Shown here: piece by piece, positions 16,474-24,596 of the stretch
Layout of the letters: each line of letters begins with the position of its first letter
Position numbering within the stretch: position 1 is the first letter of the stretch
NCBI GenBank assembly: GCA_029238175.1
Contig: JAQWGO010000011.1
Location: 1-32,914 of the forward strand
Source of the DNA: Henriciella sp.
GTDB lineage: Bacteria > Pseudomonadota > Alphaproteobacteria > Caulobacterales > Hyphomonadaceae
Reading direction: 5' to 3'
Length of the DNA: 32,914 nt
Translations under genes and position numbers: made by a program
Notes under the pieces: model-generated
Seen by the model: the letters and a program-made list of their open reading frames with translations, nothing else
Told to the model about the DNA's origin: nothing
Databases searched by the model: none

Positions 16474-17037
16474 ATGCGTATTTCCGCCCTTCTAGCAGTT
16501 ACGGCAATGCTTGCCGCGTGTAATTCAGGCTCAGGCCTGCGTGATGCCTTTGATTCAAGGCAAAATGCAGGCGCATGTCCGCCAGCTGGCTCTGTTTATA
16601 CAGCTTCACGTGTTGTGGAGTTGAGCAATCCGGAAAGCCCGACCTTTAGCAATATTTCTTACACGGGCGAGATTGTGGATGTGCGTCTGTTCTGTCGCTA
16701 TGCATCGGACGAGCCGGTGCGCGCCGAGATTGAGGTTGATTTTGCGTTTGGAAAAGGTCCGCAAGCCACTTCAAATACGCATGATTACACCTATTGGGTG
16801 GCCGTCACACGGCGCAGCGGTAAAGTTTTGAACAAAGAACGGTTCACTGTTCGTGCAGATTTTGGCAACGGCGATGTCACCGGAGCATCTGAACTGGTTC
16901 AGCGGATTGTCATTCCACGTGCGGATACGACGATTTCAGCTGCCAACTTTGAAGTTTTGGTTGGGTTTGAGCTGACTGAAGACCAAGTTGAGTTCAACAA
17001 GAATGGCCAGCGCTTCCGCCTTGGCGCGGGTCAGTAA
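16474..17037 (+). CDS. lipoprotein of unknown function
   Basis: A 187-residue protein with a lipoprotein signal: MRISALLAVTAMLAACNSG, lipobox LAAC with acylated Cys16. After it come a Gly/Ser linker and an all-beta-looking domain (SYTGEIVDVRLFCRY, VRAEIEVDFAFGKG, YTYWVAVTRRSGKVLNKERFTV, TISAANFEVLVGFELTEDQ). Two more cysteines are at about 35 and 73. I do not recognise a named domain. It is 25 bases upstream of argS in the same direction, so it may share a transcript. AAGG precedes the ATG. Confidence 0.8.
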   Translation: MRISALLAVTAMLAACNSGSGLRDAFDSRQNAGACPPAGSVYTASRVVELSNPESPTFSNISYTGEIVDVRLFCRYASDEPVRAEIEVDFAFGKGPQATSNTHDYTYWVAVTRRSGKVLNKERFTVRADFGNGDVTGASELVQRIVIPRADTTISAANFEVLVGFELTEDQVEFNKNGQRFRLGAGQ

Positions 17038-17062
17038 CCCCTAGACTTTCTGGAGACAGGAT

Positions 17063-18859
17063 ATGACAGATCTCGCGACGCAATTGGCGGGCGCGTGCAT
17101 TGCGGCATTTGAGGCTGAAGGCCTGGATGCGCGCTGGGGCGCGGTAAAACAGTCTGACCGACCTGAACTGGCAGACTTTCAGTGTAATGGCTGCATGGGC
17201 GCGGCGAAACAGGCTAAAATGAACCCGCGCGAACTCGCCGCCAAGATTGCGCCGCGAATCGCTGAGCACGAGGCGGTGTCGCGCGTCGATATCGCCGGGC
17301 CGGGCTTTCTGAACATCGTTGTGACGGATGCGGCGCTTTCTGGCGCGGCCGAGTTTGTGCGTTCGGATACCAAGGCTGGCGGCGGCGCAGCGCCGAACCC
17401 GGAAAAAATCGTCGTTGATTTTGGCGGGCCGAATGTCGCAAAGCCGATGCATGTCGGGCACCTGCGCTCTGCGGTCATTGGCGATACGCTTGTGCGTTTG
17501 CTGCGCTTCCTTGGCGATGATGTGACGGGAGATGTGCATCTTGGCGACTGGGGGCTTCAGATGGGGCTGTTGCTGGTCGCCGTTGAAGAAGAACAACCTG
17601 ATTTGCTGTATTTCGATCAGAGCTATCAGGGGCCATTTCCTGCAGAGTCTCCTGTGAATATGGAAGACCTGTCGCGTATTTATCCAATGGCATCAGGGCG
17701 TTCAAAAACTGACGAAGCCTATGCGAAGCGCGCTCAAGAGGCGGTTGCGGAGATGCAGGCTGGCCGTGCGGGATACCGCGCTTTGCTGCAGCATTTTATC
17801 GATGTGTCGGTTGCGGCGCTAAAGACAGATTATGCGTTTTTGGATGTTAGTTTTGATCTTTGGAAGGGTGAGAGCGATGTCGATCACCTGATCCCGGACG
17901 TCGTTCAATTGTTCAAAGATAAAGGCCTCGCAGTTGAAAGCGACGGCGCGGTGATTGTTGATATTGCCCGCCAAGGCGAGAACGTGGCCGTTGAGGGCAA
18001 AGATCAGTTAAAGAATCCCATGCCGCCGATTATGCTTCTCAACTCGCGTGGTGGGACAGGGTATCACACGACCGATCTGGCAACAATCAAGGATCGCGTA
18101 GATACAATCAATCCAGACCGTATTCTTTATGTTGTCGATGCGCGCCAAGCGATGCACTTTGAGCAGGTTTTCCGCGCCGCCGATAAAGCGGGCCTGTTTG
18201 CGTATGACCATCTTGAGCATCCTGGTTTCGGGACAGTGAATGGTCAGGATGGAAAGCCGTTTAAGACCCGTGAAGGCGGAACGCTTCGACTCGCTGATTT
18301 GAATGCTATGGCGCTTGAAGAAGCGACGAAGAAGATTGGCGAAGCTAATCTATCCGGAGATATCGGTCCGGATGAGAAAGCAGAGATTGGGAAGCTGGTC
18401 GCGCGCGCGGCGTTGCGGTTTGCCGACCTGCAGAACCAGCGCACAACAAACTATGTGTTTGATCTTGAGCGCTTTACCAGTTTCGAAGGTAAGACTGGGC
18501 CTTACCTTCTATATGCAGCAGTGCGGATCAAAGCGATTTTACGCCGTGCGGCGGAGCAGGGCTTTGAGGCTGGCACTATCGCGATTGCTGCAGCTGAAGA
18601 ACGCAAGCTTGTTCTTGCGCTTGATGGGTTTGCCTTGGCGCTGCGCTTGGCGCGAGAGAAGCGTATGCCGCACTATGTCTGTGAGCATGTGTTTAGCTTG
18701 GCCCAAGCTTTCAGTGCGTTCTATGCGGCGTGCCCAGTCTTGAAAGATGGGGTCGAACCGCATGTCAAAGCCTCGCGCCTTGGCTTGTGCGAAGCCGTGC
18801 TGAAGCAGCTTGAGACGGGCTTAGGCTTGCTTGGCATCACAGCGCCGGAGCGGATGTAG
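17063..18859 (+). CDS. argS: arginyl-tRNA synthetase
   Basis: A 598-residue class I synthetase. The N-terminal Add1-type tRNA D-loop domain (about 1-105) precedes PNVAKPMHVGHLRSAVIGDT, where HVGH (130-133) is the HIGH motif. The ArgRS-specific GDWGLQMG, DLATIKDR and VVDARQAMHFEQVF follow, and the KMSK region is reduced to FKTREGGTLRL, as is normal for many ArgRS. The DALR anticodon-binding domain closes the C-terminus. GGAGACAGGAT precedes the ATG. An 11-base inverted repeat without a T-run lies just after the stop. Confidence 0.97.
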   Translation: MTDLATQLAGACIAAFEAEGLDARWGAVKQSDRPELADFQCNGCMGAAKQAKMNPRELAAKIAPRIAEHEAVSRVDIAGPGFLNIVVTDAALSGAAEFVRSDTKAGGGAAPNPEKIVVDFGGPNVAKPMHVGHLRSAVIGDTLVRLLRFLGDDVTGDVHLGDWGLQMGLLLVAVEEEQPDLLYFDQSYQGPFPAESPVNMEDLSRIYPMASGRSKTDEAYAKRAQEAVAEMQAGRAGYRALLQHFIDVSVAALKTDYAFLDVSFDLWKGESDVDHLIPDVVQLFKDKGLAVESDGAVIVDIARQGENVAVEGKDQLKNPMPPIMLLNSRGGTGYHTTDLATIKDRVDTINPDRILYVVDARQAMHFEQVFRAADKAGLFAYDHLEHPGFGTVNGQDGKPFKTREGGTLRLADLNAMALEEATKKIGEANLSGDIGPDEKAEIGKLVARAALRFADLQNQRTTNYVFDLERFTSFEGKTGPYLLYAAVRIKAILRRAAEQGFEAGTIAIAAAEERKLVLALDGFALALRLAREKRMPHYVCEHVFSLAQAFSAFYAACPVLKDGVEPHVKASRLGLCEAVLKQLETGLGLLGITAPERM

Positions 18860-18867
18860 CGCCAAAG

Positions 18868-18894
18868 GTAAACAGAATGGACGATTCTGTTTAC
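18868..18894. repeat. perfect inverted repeat after argS
   Basis: Arms GTAAACAGAAT and ATTCTGTTTAC, 11 bases each, with a GGACG loop. It begins nine bases after the argS stop. No T-run follows on either side, so it is not a classic terminator; it could be a Rho-independent RNA end with a processing role or an operator for the next gene, whose start is 125 bases further on. Confidence 0.6.
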
Positions 18895-19019
18895 GCGGCC
18901 CTAACAGTATTTAACCACTTTTAGGGTATTGGTGAACGAAAACGGCGGTTTTGGTAACTTTAACGCAAGGGGAGCAGGTTATTATCACTCTAACCCGAGT
19001 GAGAAAAAGGAACCGCCCC

Positions 19020-19445
19020 ATGCTAAGAAATATGATCAAAACCGCTTCTGATGCGACTGGCCTTAGCCAGGCTGACACTAAAGAAGCGATTGGAATTGTT
19101 CTGAATACGGCTGAGCGTCAGGGTTCCCCACTCGCCGAAGCTATTTTCCGCAAAATGCCAGGCGCGCGAACGCTCTCAGCTATAACGGGCGCTGAAACAG
19201 GTGCTGCGACGGGCGTCATCGCAAGACTAATTGAGCAGACACCGGGCGGGCGCCGCCATGTCGGCGAGGGCATGTTTACGAGCCTGCACAAAGCCGGTCT
19301 TGGACATAAAGAGATTGCGAAACTGTTGCCATCAATCAGCGGCTACATGAAAATGACTTACGGCATGGAAGCGTTCGGTCATCTTGGTGACCTGGTTGTC
19401 GCGGATATGATGCCGGTCCTAGAGAAGGCCGCGGTTGCCGCCTGA
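19020..19445 (+). CDS. conserved-looking small protein, unknown function
   Basis: A 141-residue, mostly helical protein. It opens with amphipathic helices (GLSQADTKEAIGIVLNTAER), then a Gly/Ala-rich middle (ITGAETGAATGVIARL) and a C-terminal LGHKEIAKLLPSISGYM with GAFGHLGDL-like ending EAFGHLGDLVVADMMPVL. The repeated pattern of a helix, 'LP' and a short turn faintly recalls DUF2780-type proteins, but I cannot assign it. AAGGA precedes the ATG; an in-frame longer version from 18951 would lack an SD and is rejected. A terminator follows 27 bases after the stop. Confidence 0.72.
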   Translation: MLRNMIKTASDATGLSQADTKEAIGIVLNTAERQGSPLAEAIFRKMPGARTLSAITGAETGAATGVIARLIEQTPGGRRHVGEGMFTSLHKAGLGHKEIAKLLPSISGYMKMTYGMEAFGHLGDLVVADMMPVLEKAAVAA

Positions 19446-19471
19446 TCCAGAGTTAAATTTGGGTTCCTGAA

Positions 19472-19504
19472 AGGCTCGCTGCGTTATCGCGCAGTGAGCC
19501 TTTT
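19472..19504 (+). terminator. intrinsic terminator
   Basis: Twelve-base stem AGGCTCGCTGCG / CGCAGTGAGCCT with one wobble pair, TTATCG loop, then four T. It closes the transcript of the 141-residue protein. Confidence 0.85.
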
Positions 19505-19534
19505 CATTTCTGAGGCGGGCATCTAGGAGGGGGT

Positions 19535-19861
19535 ATGATTGATTTGATTATTCCGCTCTCCACACTGAGGATTGATACCAATGGCGTAGGGCATCTGTCT
19601 TCGGTGCATTTGGATTTAAGCGCGGTCGCAGTGGTTCTTCAGAAGGTTACAGAAGAAGCCATTCGATTAGAAATTGATGGTGCTGAATTGAACACTGTTT
19701 CTGTGACGGTTGATGTGACGGGACAGTCGGGCGGTGAGGCTGATCTCTCTTTTATTCCACGTATCGACCGTAAAACACGGACATTAGTATTTGCGAGTGG
19801 TGAGGCGAAAGAAAATGGCCGCCCTCTATTGAAGGCGACCATGGTATTTCGCATCGGTTAA
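19535..19861 (+). CDS. small protein, possibly hotdog-fold
   Basis: A 108-residue protein with no signal peptide or cysteine. The second half reads as alternating strands, with RIDRKTRTLVFASGEAKENG and PLLKATMVFRIG; the 'R..R.L.F..GE....GR.L..AT..F' pattern is the one seen at the end of PaaI-type hotdog thioesterases. The usual catalytic Asn/Asp-Gly helix is not clear, so catalysis is doubtful. GGAGGGGG directly ahead of the ATG is a strong SD. Eight bases separate its stop from that of the converging crotonase gene. Confidence 0.62.
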   Translation: MIDLIIPLSTLRIDTNGVGHLSSVHLDLSAVAVVLQKVTEEAIRLEIDGAELNTVSVTVDVTGQSGGEADLSFIPRIDRKTRTLVFASGEAKENGRPLLKATMVFRIG

Positions 19862-19869
19862 ACCGCCGT

Positions 19870-20721
19870 CTACATCGGGTCGTCGCGCAGTTTGCCAAGG
19901 TCTGGATAGACAGGCGCGCGTTTTTCAGCCATCGCAGTGAAGGCTTCTTTCATGTGTGCATGCGGCATCATGCCAGCGTTCCAAACGCCGATATAATCTA
20001 ACGTATCAGCTGTTGAGTGATCGCGGGCATAATTGATCAGGGTCTTACAACCAACAACGGTGAGTGGGTCTTTGCTGGCGATCTCTTTAGCAACGCCGAG
20101 CACATGCTCCATCATTTCTTCTTGAGTATCGAAGACCTCATTGACGAGGTTGATCTCTTTGGCTTTGTCGGCTTTTAGACGTTCGCCTGTATAGGCCATC
20201 TGCTTGACCCAACCTTCAGGAATGTAGCGCTGTAGGCGGGGGAATGTGCCGACATCAGCTGTCATCGCTATGTTTGTTTCTTGAATGCAGAAGAACGCAT
20301 CCTTGGTACACCAGCGGATATCACCTGCAGAAATCATGTCGATCGCCCCGCCAATAACGCCGCCTTGGCAGGCAATCAGCACAGGGATGCGGGCGTCTTC
20401 AAGCGCGTTAAATGAGGATTGAATTTGCTTGATATTGCTGCGGAAGACTTCAGCGGCCGTGTAATGGTTCATGCCTTCATTGCTGACAGAACCGGGCGAA
20501 CCGAACACAGACAGGTCCATGCCCGCTGAGAAGTGCTTACCTGTCGAAGAAATAACAATAACGCGGGCCAAGGCGTCGCGGTCAATATCGCGGACAATCG
20601 TTGGCAACTCGTTCCAAAAAGCCTTGTTCATTGCGTTCATGGCTTGTGGACGATTTAGTGTGATGTGCGCGACATTATCTTCAATCGAAACGGTGAAACA
20701 CTCGTGGGTTTTCTTCAGCAT
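19870..20721 (-). CDS. crotonase family, dienoyl-CoA isomerase-like
   Basis: A 283-residue enoyl-CoA hydratase/isomerase. Oxyanion-hole segments are FSAGMDLSVF and CQGGVIGGAIDMISAGDIRW. The catalytic region is FFCIQETNIAMTADVGTFPRL, matching Ech1-type delta(3,5)-delta(2,4)-dienoyl-CoA isomerase (Glu and Asp in ETN and ADVG) rather than the two-Glu hydratase pattern. It would shift double bonds during breakdown of unsaturated fatty acids. AGGAG lies at the right distance from the ATG. It is single, divergent from the DUF4197 gene, with no other beta-oxidation gene in the window. Confidence 0.88.
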   Translation of the reverse strand: MLKKTHECFTVSIEDNVAHITLNRPQAMNAMNKAFWNELPTIVRDIDRDALARVIVISSTGKHFSAGMDLSVFGSPGSVSNEGMNHYTAAEVFRSNIKQIQSSFNALEDARIPVLIACQGGVIGGAIDMISAGDIRWCTKDAFFCIQETNIAMTADVGTFPRLQRYIPEGWVKQMAYTGERLKADKAKEINLVNEVFDTQEEMMEHVLGVAKEIASKDPLTVVGCKTLINYARDHSTADTLDYIGVWNAGMMPHAHMKEAFTAMAEKRAPVYPDLGKLRDDPM

Positions 20722-20868
20722 CGGTAATCTCCTAGTTGCGCGTAAAGTACCTCAAGCGGGCTTTCATCGCCAGTGTGACCTTGCGGGAAGCAGTTTGACG
20801 TTTGATTTGTGGGGCAATTCAGGCTTCATTATCCATAGTAAGCTAGGGGTGGCTTTAGGGAGAAAACA

Positions 20869-21612
20869 ATGCGTTCAATGATATTCGGGGCGCTTGCCCT
20901 ATGTTTGATGCCAGCTGGGTGTGAAAGCACAGACCTTGGCAACCTGGGACAAGTTTTAGGTGAGGTTGTTGGCGGCGCTGACGGACAACCCGGACAGGAT
21001 GGTTTGTCGGGTTTTGAAGTTGAAGCAGGTCTGCGCCAAGCACTAGAGATCGGAGCGACACGCGTTGCCGATCAAATCGGTGTTACGGATGGATATTGGA
21101 AAGACCCAAGTATTCAAATTCCGCTTCCGGGACGACTAGGCCAAGTGCAGAGCCAGCTGTCCAATGTGGGGCTGTCTGGACCTTTGGATGATTTGCAATT
21201 GCGAATGAACCGCGCAGCAGAGCAGGCGGTTCCAGCGGGGAAAACGATTGTAATTGATGCCGTAAAGTCGATCACGTTTGAGGACGCGATGGGTTTGCTG
21301 CGCGGGGGCGATTCCGCTGCGACAGACTTCCTAAGAAACAAAACGGAAGCCAACCTTCGCACGACGTTTACACCTTATGTAGAGTCGGCGCTGACCAGTT
21401 CGGGCGCTTATCAAACACTTGATAATCTTACGTCCAGCCAGCCGCTTTTAGCTGTCGCTGCGACTGACTACAAATCTGACCTTACGAGCTTTGCAGTTCA
21501 GTATGGTCTCAATGGCCTGTTTAATTATTTGGCAGTTGAAGAGAAGAAAATTCGCGATAACCCGGTAGCAAGATCAACCGAGCTGCTGCGCAGAGTATTT
21601 GGTTCAAGGTAG
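20869..21612 (+). CDS. DUF4197 lipoprotein
   Basis: A 247-residue protein with signal MRSMIFGALALCLMPAGCES, lipobox MPAGC. The DUF4197 core is recognisable: GLRQALEIGATRVADQIGVTDGYWKDPSIQIPLPGRL, then LNRAAEQAVP-like LRMNRAAEQAVPAGK, SITFEDAMGLLRGGDSAATDFLRNKTEANLRTTFTP and the end LNGLFNYLAVEEKKIRDNP. Function of the family is not known to me; localisation in the envelope is predicted. AGGGAG supports the start. It is followed after three bases by an alpha/beta hydrolase gene, so the two form an operon. Confidence 0.88.
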   Translation: MRSMIFGALALCLMPAGCESTDLGNLGQVLGEVVGGADGQPGQDGLSGFEVEAGLRQALEIGATRVADQIGVTDGYWKDPSIQIPLPGRLGQVQSQLSNVGLSGPLDDLQLRMNRAAEQAVPAGKTIVIDAVKSITFEDAMGLLRGGDSAATDFLRNKTEANLRTTFTPYVESALTSSGAYQTLDNLTSSQPLLAVAATDYKSDLTSFAVQYGLNGLFNYLAVEEKKIRDNPVARSTELLRRVFGSR

Positions 21613-21615
21613 AGT

Positions 21616-22569
21616 ATGCGTCGATTTACATTTGAAACGCCAGAGGGTGACATGGCCGCCCTTGAGTTTGGCGATCCGGCTTCCCGGTTAGCTTGCCTAT
21701 GGCTGCATGCCACAGGCTTCAACTCGATGACGTATCAGTCAATCCTTGCGCCTCTGGGGCTTAGAACCAAGGTGCAGGCAGTTGATCTGCGCGGGCATGG
21801 CCGCACGACATTGCCTGCTGAGCCGGGAAAGATGAAATCGTGGAAGAGGCACCGTGATGATGTGATCGCCTTTCTCGACCGTGAGGCACCGACAAAACCT
21901 GTTGTGCTTGGTGGTCACTCAATGGGCGGCGCTGTCGCGCTGATGGTGGCTGGCGCAAGGCCTGAAAAGGTTGCTGGCCTCGTGCTGGTTGATCCCGTGA
22001 TCTTGGCGCCTAGCTTTTATCGTTACATGCATTTGATGCCTTTTGCCTCCGGCAGTAGCCCGATGGTCAAGCAGGCGCGCAAGCGGCGGTCTGAGTTTGG
22101 ATCACGTGACGAGATTGAACAAAGCTATAAAGGGCGCGGCGCGTTTTCGACATGGCGCGAACCGTTTTTAAACGACTATATCCTGGATGGATTTGATCGT
22201 TTTGATGAGAACGATCCAGATAGTGATGAGCAATTATGGCGCTTGCTGTGCTCTCCGAAATGGGAGGCGGCGACATTTGGTGCGCAGCGTAACCGCCCAT
22301 GGGGCGCACTGGCCAAGGTGAAGAAGCACAAAATTCCGATTACGGTGCTGCGCCCTGAACATAAGCCGGTTTTGACTGAGAAGGTTGCTGTGCAACTTAC
22401 GAAGAAATGCCCGCATCTTGTTCTCAAAGAACGTGCAAACACGACCCATTTCCTGCCGATGGAAGCCCCTTATGATGTGCGTGACCAACTTTCCGCATAC
22501 ATATCGAGCTTGATTGAGGGCATGAGTGAGGAAGAGGTTGGGCCGATCAAGCGCACCCTACGCCCTTAA
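21616..22569 (+). CDS. alpha/beta hydrolase
   Basis: A 317-residue soluble alpha/beta hydrolase. The nucleophile elbow is GGHSMGGAVAL (Ser at about 101), preceded by VDLRGHGRTTLP, and the catalytic His is probably in NTTHFLPMEAP near residue 277. The acid is likely an Asp or Glu around VLRPEHKPV. There is no signal peptide. Similar enzymes include esterases, haloperoxidase-like and C-C bond hydrolases, so no substrate is offered. It starts three bases after the DUF4197 stop, with AAGGT ahead. Its TAA overlaps the opposing stop in TTAA. Confidence 0.85.
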   Translation: MRRFTFETPEGDMAALEFGDPASRLACLWLHATGFNSMTYQSILAPLGLRTKVQAVDLRGHGRTTLPAEPGKMKSWKRHRDDVIAFLDREAPTKPVVLGGHSMGGAVALMVAGARPEKVAGLVLVDPVILAPSFYRYMHLMPFASGSSPMVKQARKRRSEFGSRDEIEQSYKGRGAFSTWREPFLNDYILDGFDRFDENDPDSDEQLWRLLCSPKWEAATFGAQRNRPWGALAKVKKHKIPITVLRPEHKPVLTEKVAVQLTKKCPHLVLKERANTTHFLPMEAPYDVRDQLSAYISSLIEGMSEEEVGPIKRTLRP

Positions 22570-23489
22570 AGAGTAAGACCTTTCGGGGCGATTTCTTCTA
22601 AAGCGATCATTTGGTCCGGCGGCGTTGGAATGACCTTGCGCGTATTCAGATCAAATGTCACGGCGACGGCCTCGCTGGTGATCCAAGCATCGCCAGTATC
22701 GGGATCGAGCATCCAGTGAGACAAGGAATGGGTCTTCTCAGCGACGCGGGCTAATCCTGTGTGGACAACGAAACGGTCGCCGGCGCGAGGCCACTTGCGA
22801 TATATGAGCCGATACTCAAGTACCGCCGCGCCCATTTTGGCACCATCAGTGTTTGCAGCCACTTTTTGCCGCCAATCATAGAGTAGGTTCGGGACGGAGT
22901 CTGAAATACGGCCCATGAACCATGGCGCGAGCATGCGGCCAAACACATCGCAATGGTTTAGCGGAACTGAACCGCGCCCGATCTCTGGCGCGCCAGTTTT
23001 TAGTGCAAAATTCAAATTTGCGGTGCTCGACGGAATGGGCGAAGTATCTGGGTCGAGACCGCGCGGTTTTGTGTCGTCTGGCGCAACACCCGTTAAGGCT
23101 TCAAGTTGAGCCATTGACCGCGTACTCCAAGGAAACGGTTTGCCACTTTTCGCATCAACATGCTGAACGCGGGTTCTGAACGCGGCTGCGGGCGTACCAT
23201 CGCTATGTCGCATATCCTGATAGAGTAGAGCGGTTGTTTCATCCCATTCAAGGACACAACCAGTCATGGAAAGAGGCTTACCGGGATGAACTTCGCGAAT
23301 GTAGCGAATGTGATGTTCAAGCGGTAGCAAAGTCGATGGCGCATTCTCACGATAGGCGTGTGGCATCCCAAGCGCAGAGGCAAAAGTGCCGAGACCTTCC
23401 ATCGCTTTCTCGACATAGACCCGCACATTCATGTGACCCATCTCGTCACAATCCCATGTATTAGCGCTCCCCGACCATAGCGGGATCAT
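22566..23489 (-). CDS. double-hotdog acyl-CoA thioesterase-like protein
   Basis: A 307-residue protein with two hotdog domains. The first opens with NTWDCDEMGHMNVRVYVEKAMEG, the 4-hydroxybenzoyl-CoA thioesterase-type motif with Asp followed by GHMN. The second is introduced by VPLNHCDVFGRMLAPWFMGRISDSVP. It should hydrolyse acyl-CoA (or acyl-ACP) thioesters; chain length is unknown. Its ATG overlaps the stop of the Zur-type gene in ATGA, which decides the start against a TTG at 23507. The coupling suggests zinc- or metal-linked control, which is inference. Confidence 0.83.
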   Translation of the reverse strand: MIPLWSGSANTWDCDEMGHMNVRVYVEKAMEGLGTFASALGMPHAYRENAPSTLLPLEHHIRYIREVHPGKPLSMTGCVLEWDETTALLYQDMRHSDGTPAAAFRTRVQHVDAKSGKPFPWSTRSMAQLEALTGVAPDDTKPRGLDPDTSPIPSSTANLNFALKTGAPEIGRGSVPLNHCDVFGRMLAPWFMGRISDSVPNLLYDWRQKVAANTDGAKMGAAVLEYRLIYRKWPRAGDRFVVHTGLARVAEKTHSLSHWMLDPDTGDAWITSEAVAVTFDLNTRKVIPTPPDQMIALEEIAPKGLTL

Positions 23490-23965
23490 GCGGCGCAATT
23501 CCGGCAAGTGCCACGCGCCTCGATGACGGCGTGGCTAATACTAAAGTCTGCGGCCTTCGTCTCTTTGAGAAGCGATGCGGTGGTTTCAACGGCGTGAAGC
23601 TCTTCTGCGCCGCCGCACGCGTCGCAGATCAAGAAGACGGCTGAATGACTGTGGCTTGTATGGCCGCACGCGACATATGCGTTGAGGCTTTCGATTTTAT
23701 GCGCGAGGCCCATTTCTTGGAGGAAGTCGAGCGCACGGTAAACTGTGGGCGGCTTCGCAGCGCCTTCACCGTCTAGGTTTGCGAGGAGGTCATAGGCCTT
23801 CGCGGGCTCTTCGCTTTCGATCAATAATTGCAGGACCTTACGTCGGATGCGAGTGAGCTTTTGTCCCTTACGGGCCACCAGTGTTTCGGCCTCTGCAAGA
23901 AAGGCTTCAGCCTCCTGTGGGCTGCAAGGCGTGTTTGCGTGAGCATGAGCGTGTGAATGGGCCAT
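23486..23965 (-). CDS. zur: Fur family regulator, Zur-type
   Basis: A 159-residue Fur-family repressor. A His-rich N-terminus (HSHAHAHANTPC) precedes the winged helix (GQKLTRIRRKVLQLL, KPPTVYRALDFLQEMGLAHKI). The dimer domain has CGHTSHSHSAVFLICDACGG with CxxC (C114, C117) and a C-terminal CRNC (C154, C157), the structural zinc site of Zur. YVACGHTSHSHS supplies the sensing Cys and His residues. Zur and not Fur is suggested by these cysteine pairs and by NAYVACG. The gene is upstream of, and coupled to, a thioesterase, and divergent from a TerB-like gene. No znu genes are in the window. Confidence 0.84.
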   Translation of the reverse strand: MAHSHAHAHANTPCSPQEAEAFLAEAETLVARKGQKLTRIRRKVLQLLIESEEPAKAYDLLANLDGEGAAKPPTVYRALDFLQEMGLAHKIESLNAYVACGHTSHSHSAVFLICDACGGAEELHAVETTASLLKETKAADFSISHAVIEARGTCRNCAA

Positions 23966-24058
23966 TCCCCTATGTCGGGTGTTTGCACGAAAATGTGAAG
24001 GGGGGAGGCGAATATTCAGCTTCCATTCATGACAAGAACGACTAGAAGGAAAAAATCC

Positions 24059-24436
24059 ATGGGGGATAATCTAGTGTCAGTAATTGAAGCGCAAAAAGTA
24101 ATATTGGCGCATGTCGCGATAGCGGACGGCCATCTTCATCAAGCTGAAGTAAATACAGCTATTGCGATGGCCAAAGAAGTGCCTTGGATGCCGCGTGAGA
24201 CGCCAAAGTCTATTCGCACCCAAATGCGCTATCTTGAAAAAGCTGATGTTGACGCAGCGATCGAGAGAGTGCGCACGCTTCCACTTGCTGAGCGCGTGCG
24301 CACGGTAAAATTGATGTGGGTTATGGCGCTTTGTGATGGCGAGCTGCACCCACAGGAAGAAATCGTAATATATGAAATGGCCGACCAATTGGGCGTGGAC
24401 CGTGCAACTGTCATCTCTGTCCAGCCGGATTTCTAG
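24059..24436 (+). CDS. TerB-like protein
   Basis: A 125-residue all-helical protein resembling TerB/DjlA N-terminal domains: an 'IADGHLHQAEV' segment in the first half and LCDGELHPQEEIVIYEMADQLGV in the second. The paired acidic 'DG.L...E' loops are those proposed to bind a metal in the TerB fold. No other ter genes are near, so tellurite resistance is not implied. The start at 24059 (AAGGA ahead) is preferred to an in-frame ATG at 24029, which would add a basic ten-residue tail. Confidence 0.78.
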   Translation: MGDNLVSVIEAQKVILAHVAIADGHLHQAEVNTAIAMAKEVPWMPRETPKSIRTQMRYLEKADVDAAIERVRTLPLAERVRTVKLMWVMALCDGELHPQEEIVIYEMADQLGVDRATVISVQPDF

Positions 24437-24496
24437 CCGCTGCGATTTAGCAGGGCCTAGGTTGTCACTAAGCAGCCTTACGTACTCGTGAAAATA

Positions 24497-24508
24497 TGTC
24501 GCGCGACA
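24497..24508. promoter_or_regulatory. 12-base perfect palindrome upstream of ompW
   Basis: TGTCGCGCGACA, perfectly self-complementary, 89 bases upstream of the ompW start in an AT-rich setting (AAAATA before it). It is a candidate operator for ompW; the factor is unknown and it does not match an FNR site. Confidence 0.4.
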
Positions 24509-24552
24509 AGGATTCACACGGCAAGTTACGTAGTTTCTCAAACAATTTCAGA

Positions 24553-24596
24553 GGGTAAGCCTTCGCCATAAAGTTGGTTGAGAAAGGACCTTACCC
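24553..24596 (+). promoter_or_regulatory. leader hairpin covering the ompW ribosome-binding site
   Basis: GGGTAAG (24553-24559) pairs with CTTACCC (24590-24596), and after a two-base bulge CCTT (24560-24563) pairs with AAGG (24584-24587), which is the ompW Shine-Dalgarno. The stem ends exactly at the ATG. It would hide the SD when folded. Confidence 0.45.

Noticed and set aside
16994-17596. 200-codon minus-strand frame opposite the start of argS
   Set aside because: argS is certain on the other strand; this product is Arg/His-rich as expected of a shadow frame.
24059-24436. Tellurite-resistance operon
   Set aside because: Only a lone TerB-like fold is present; no terC, terD or terZ-like genes are near.
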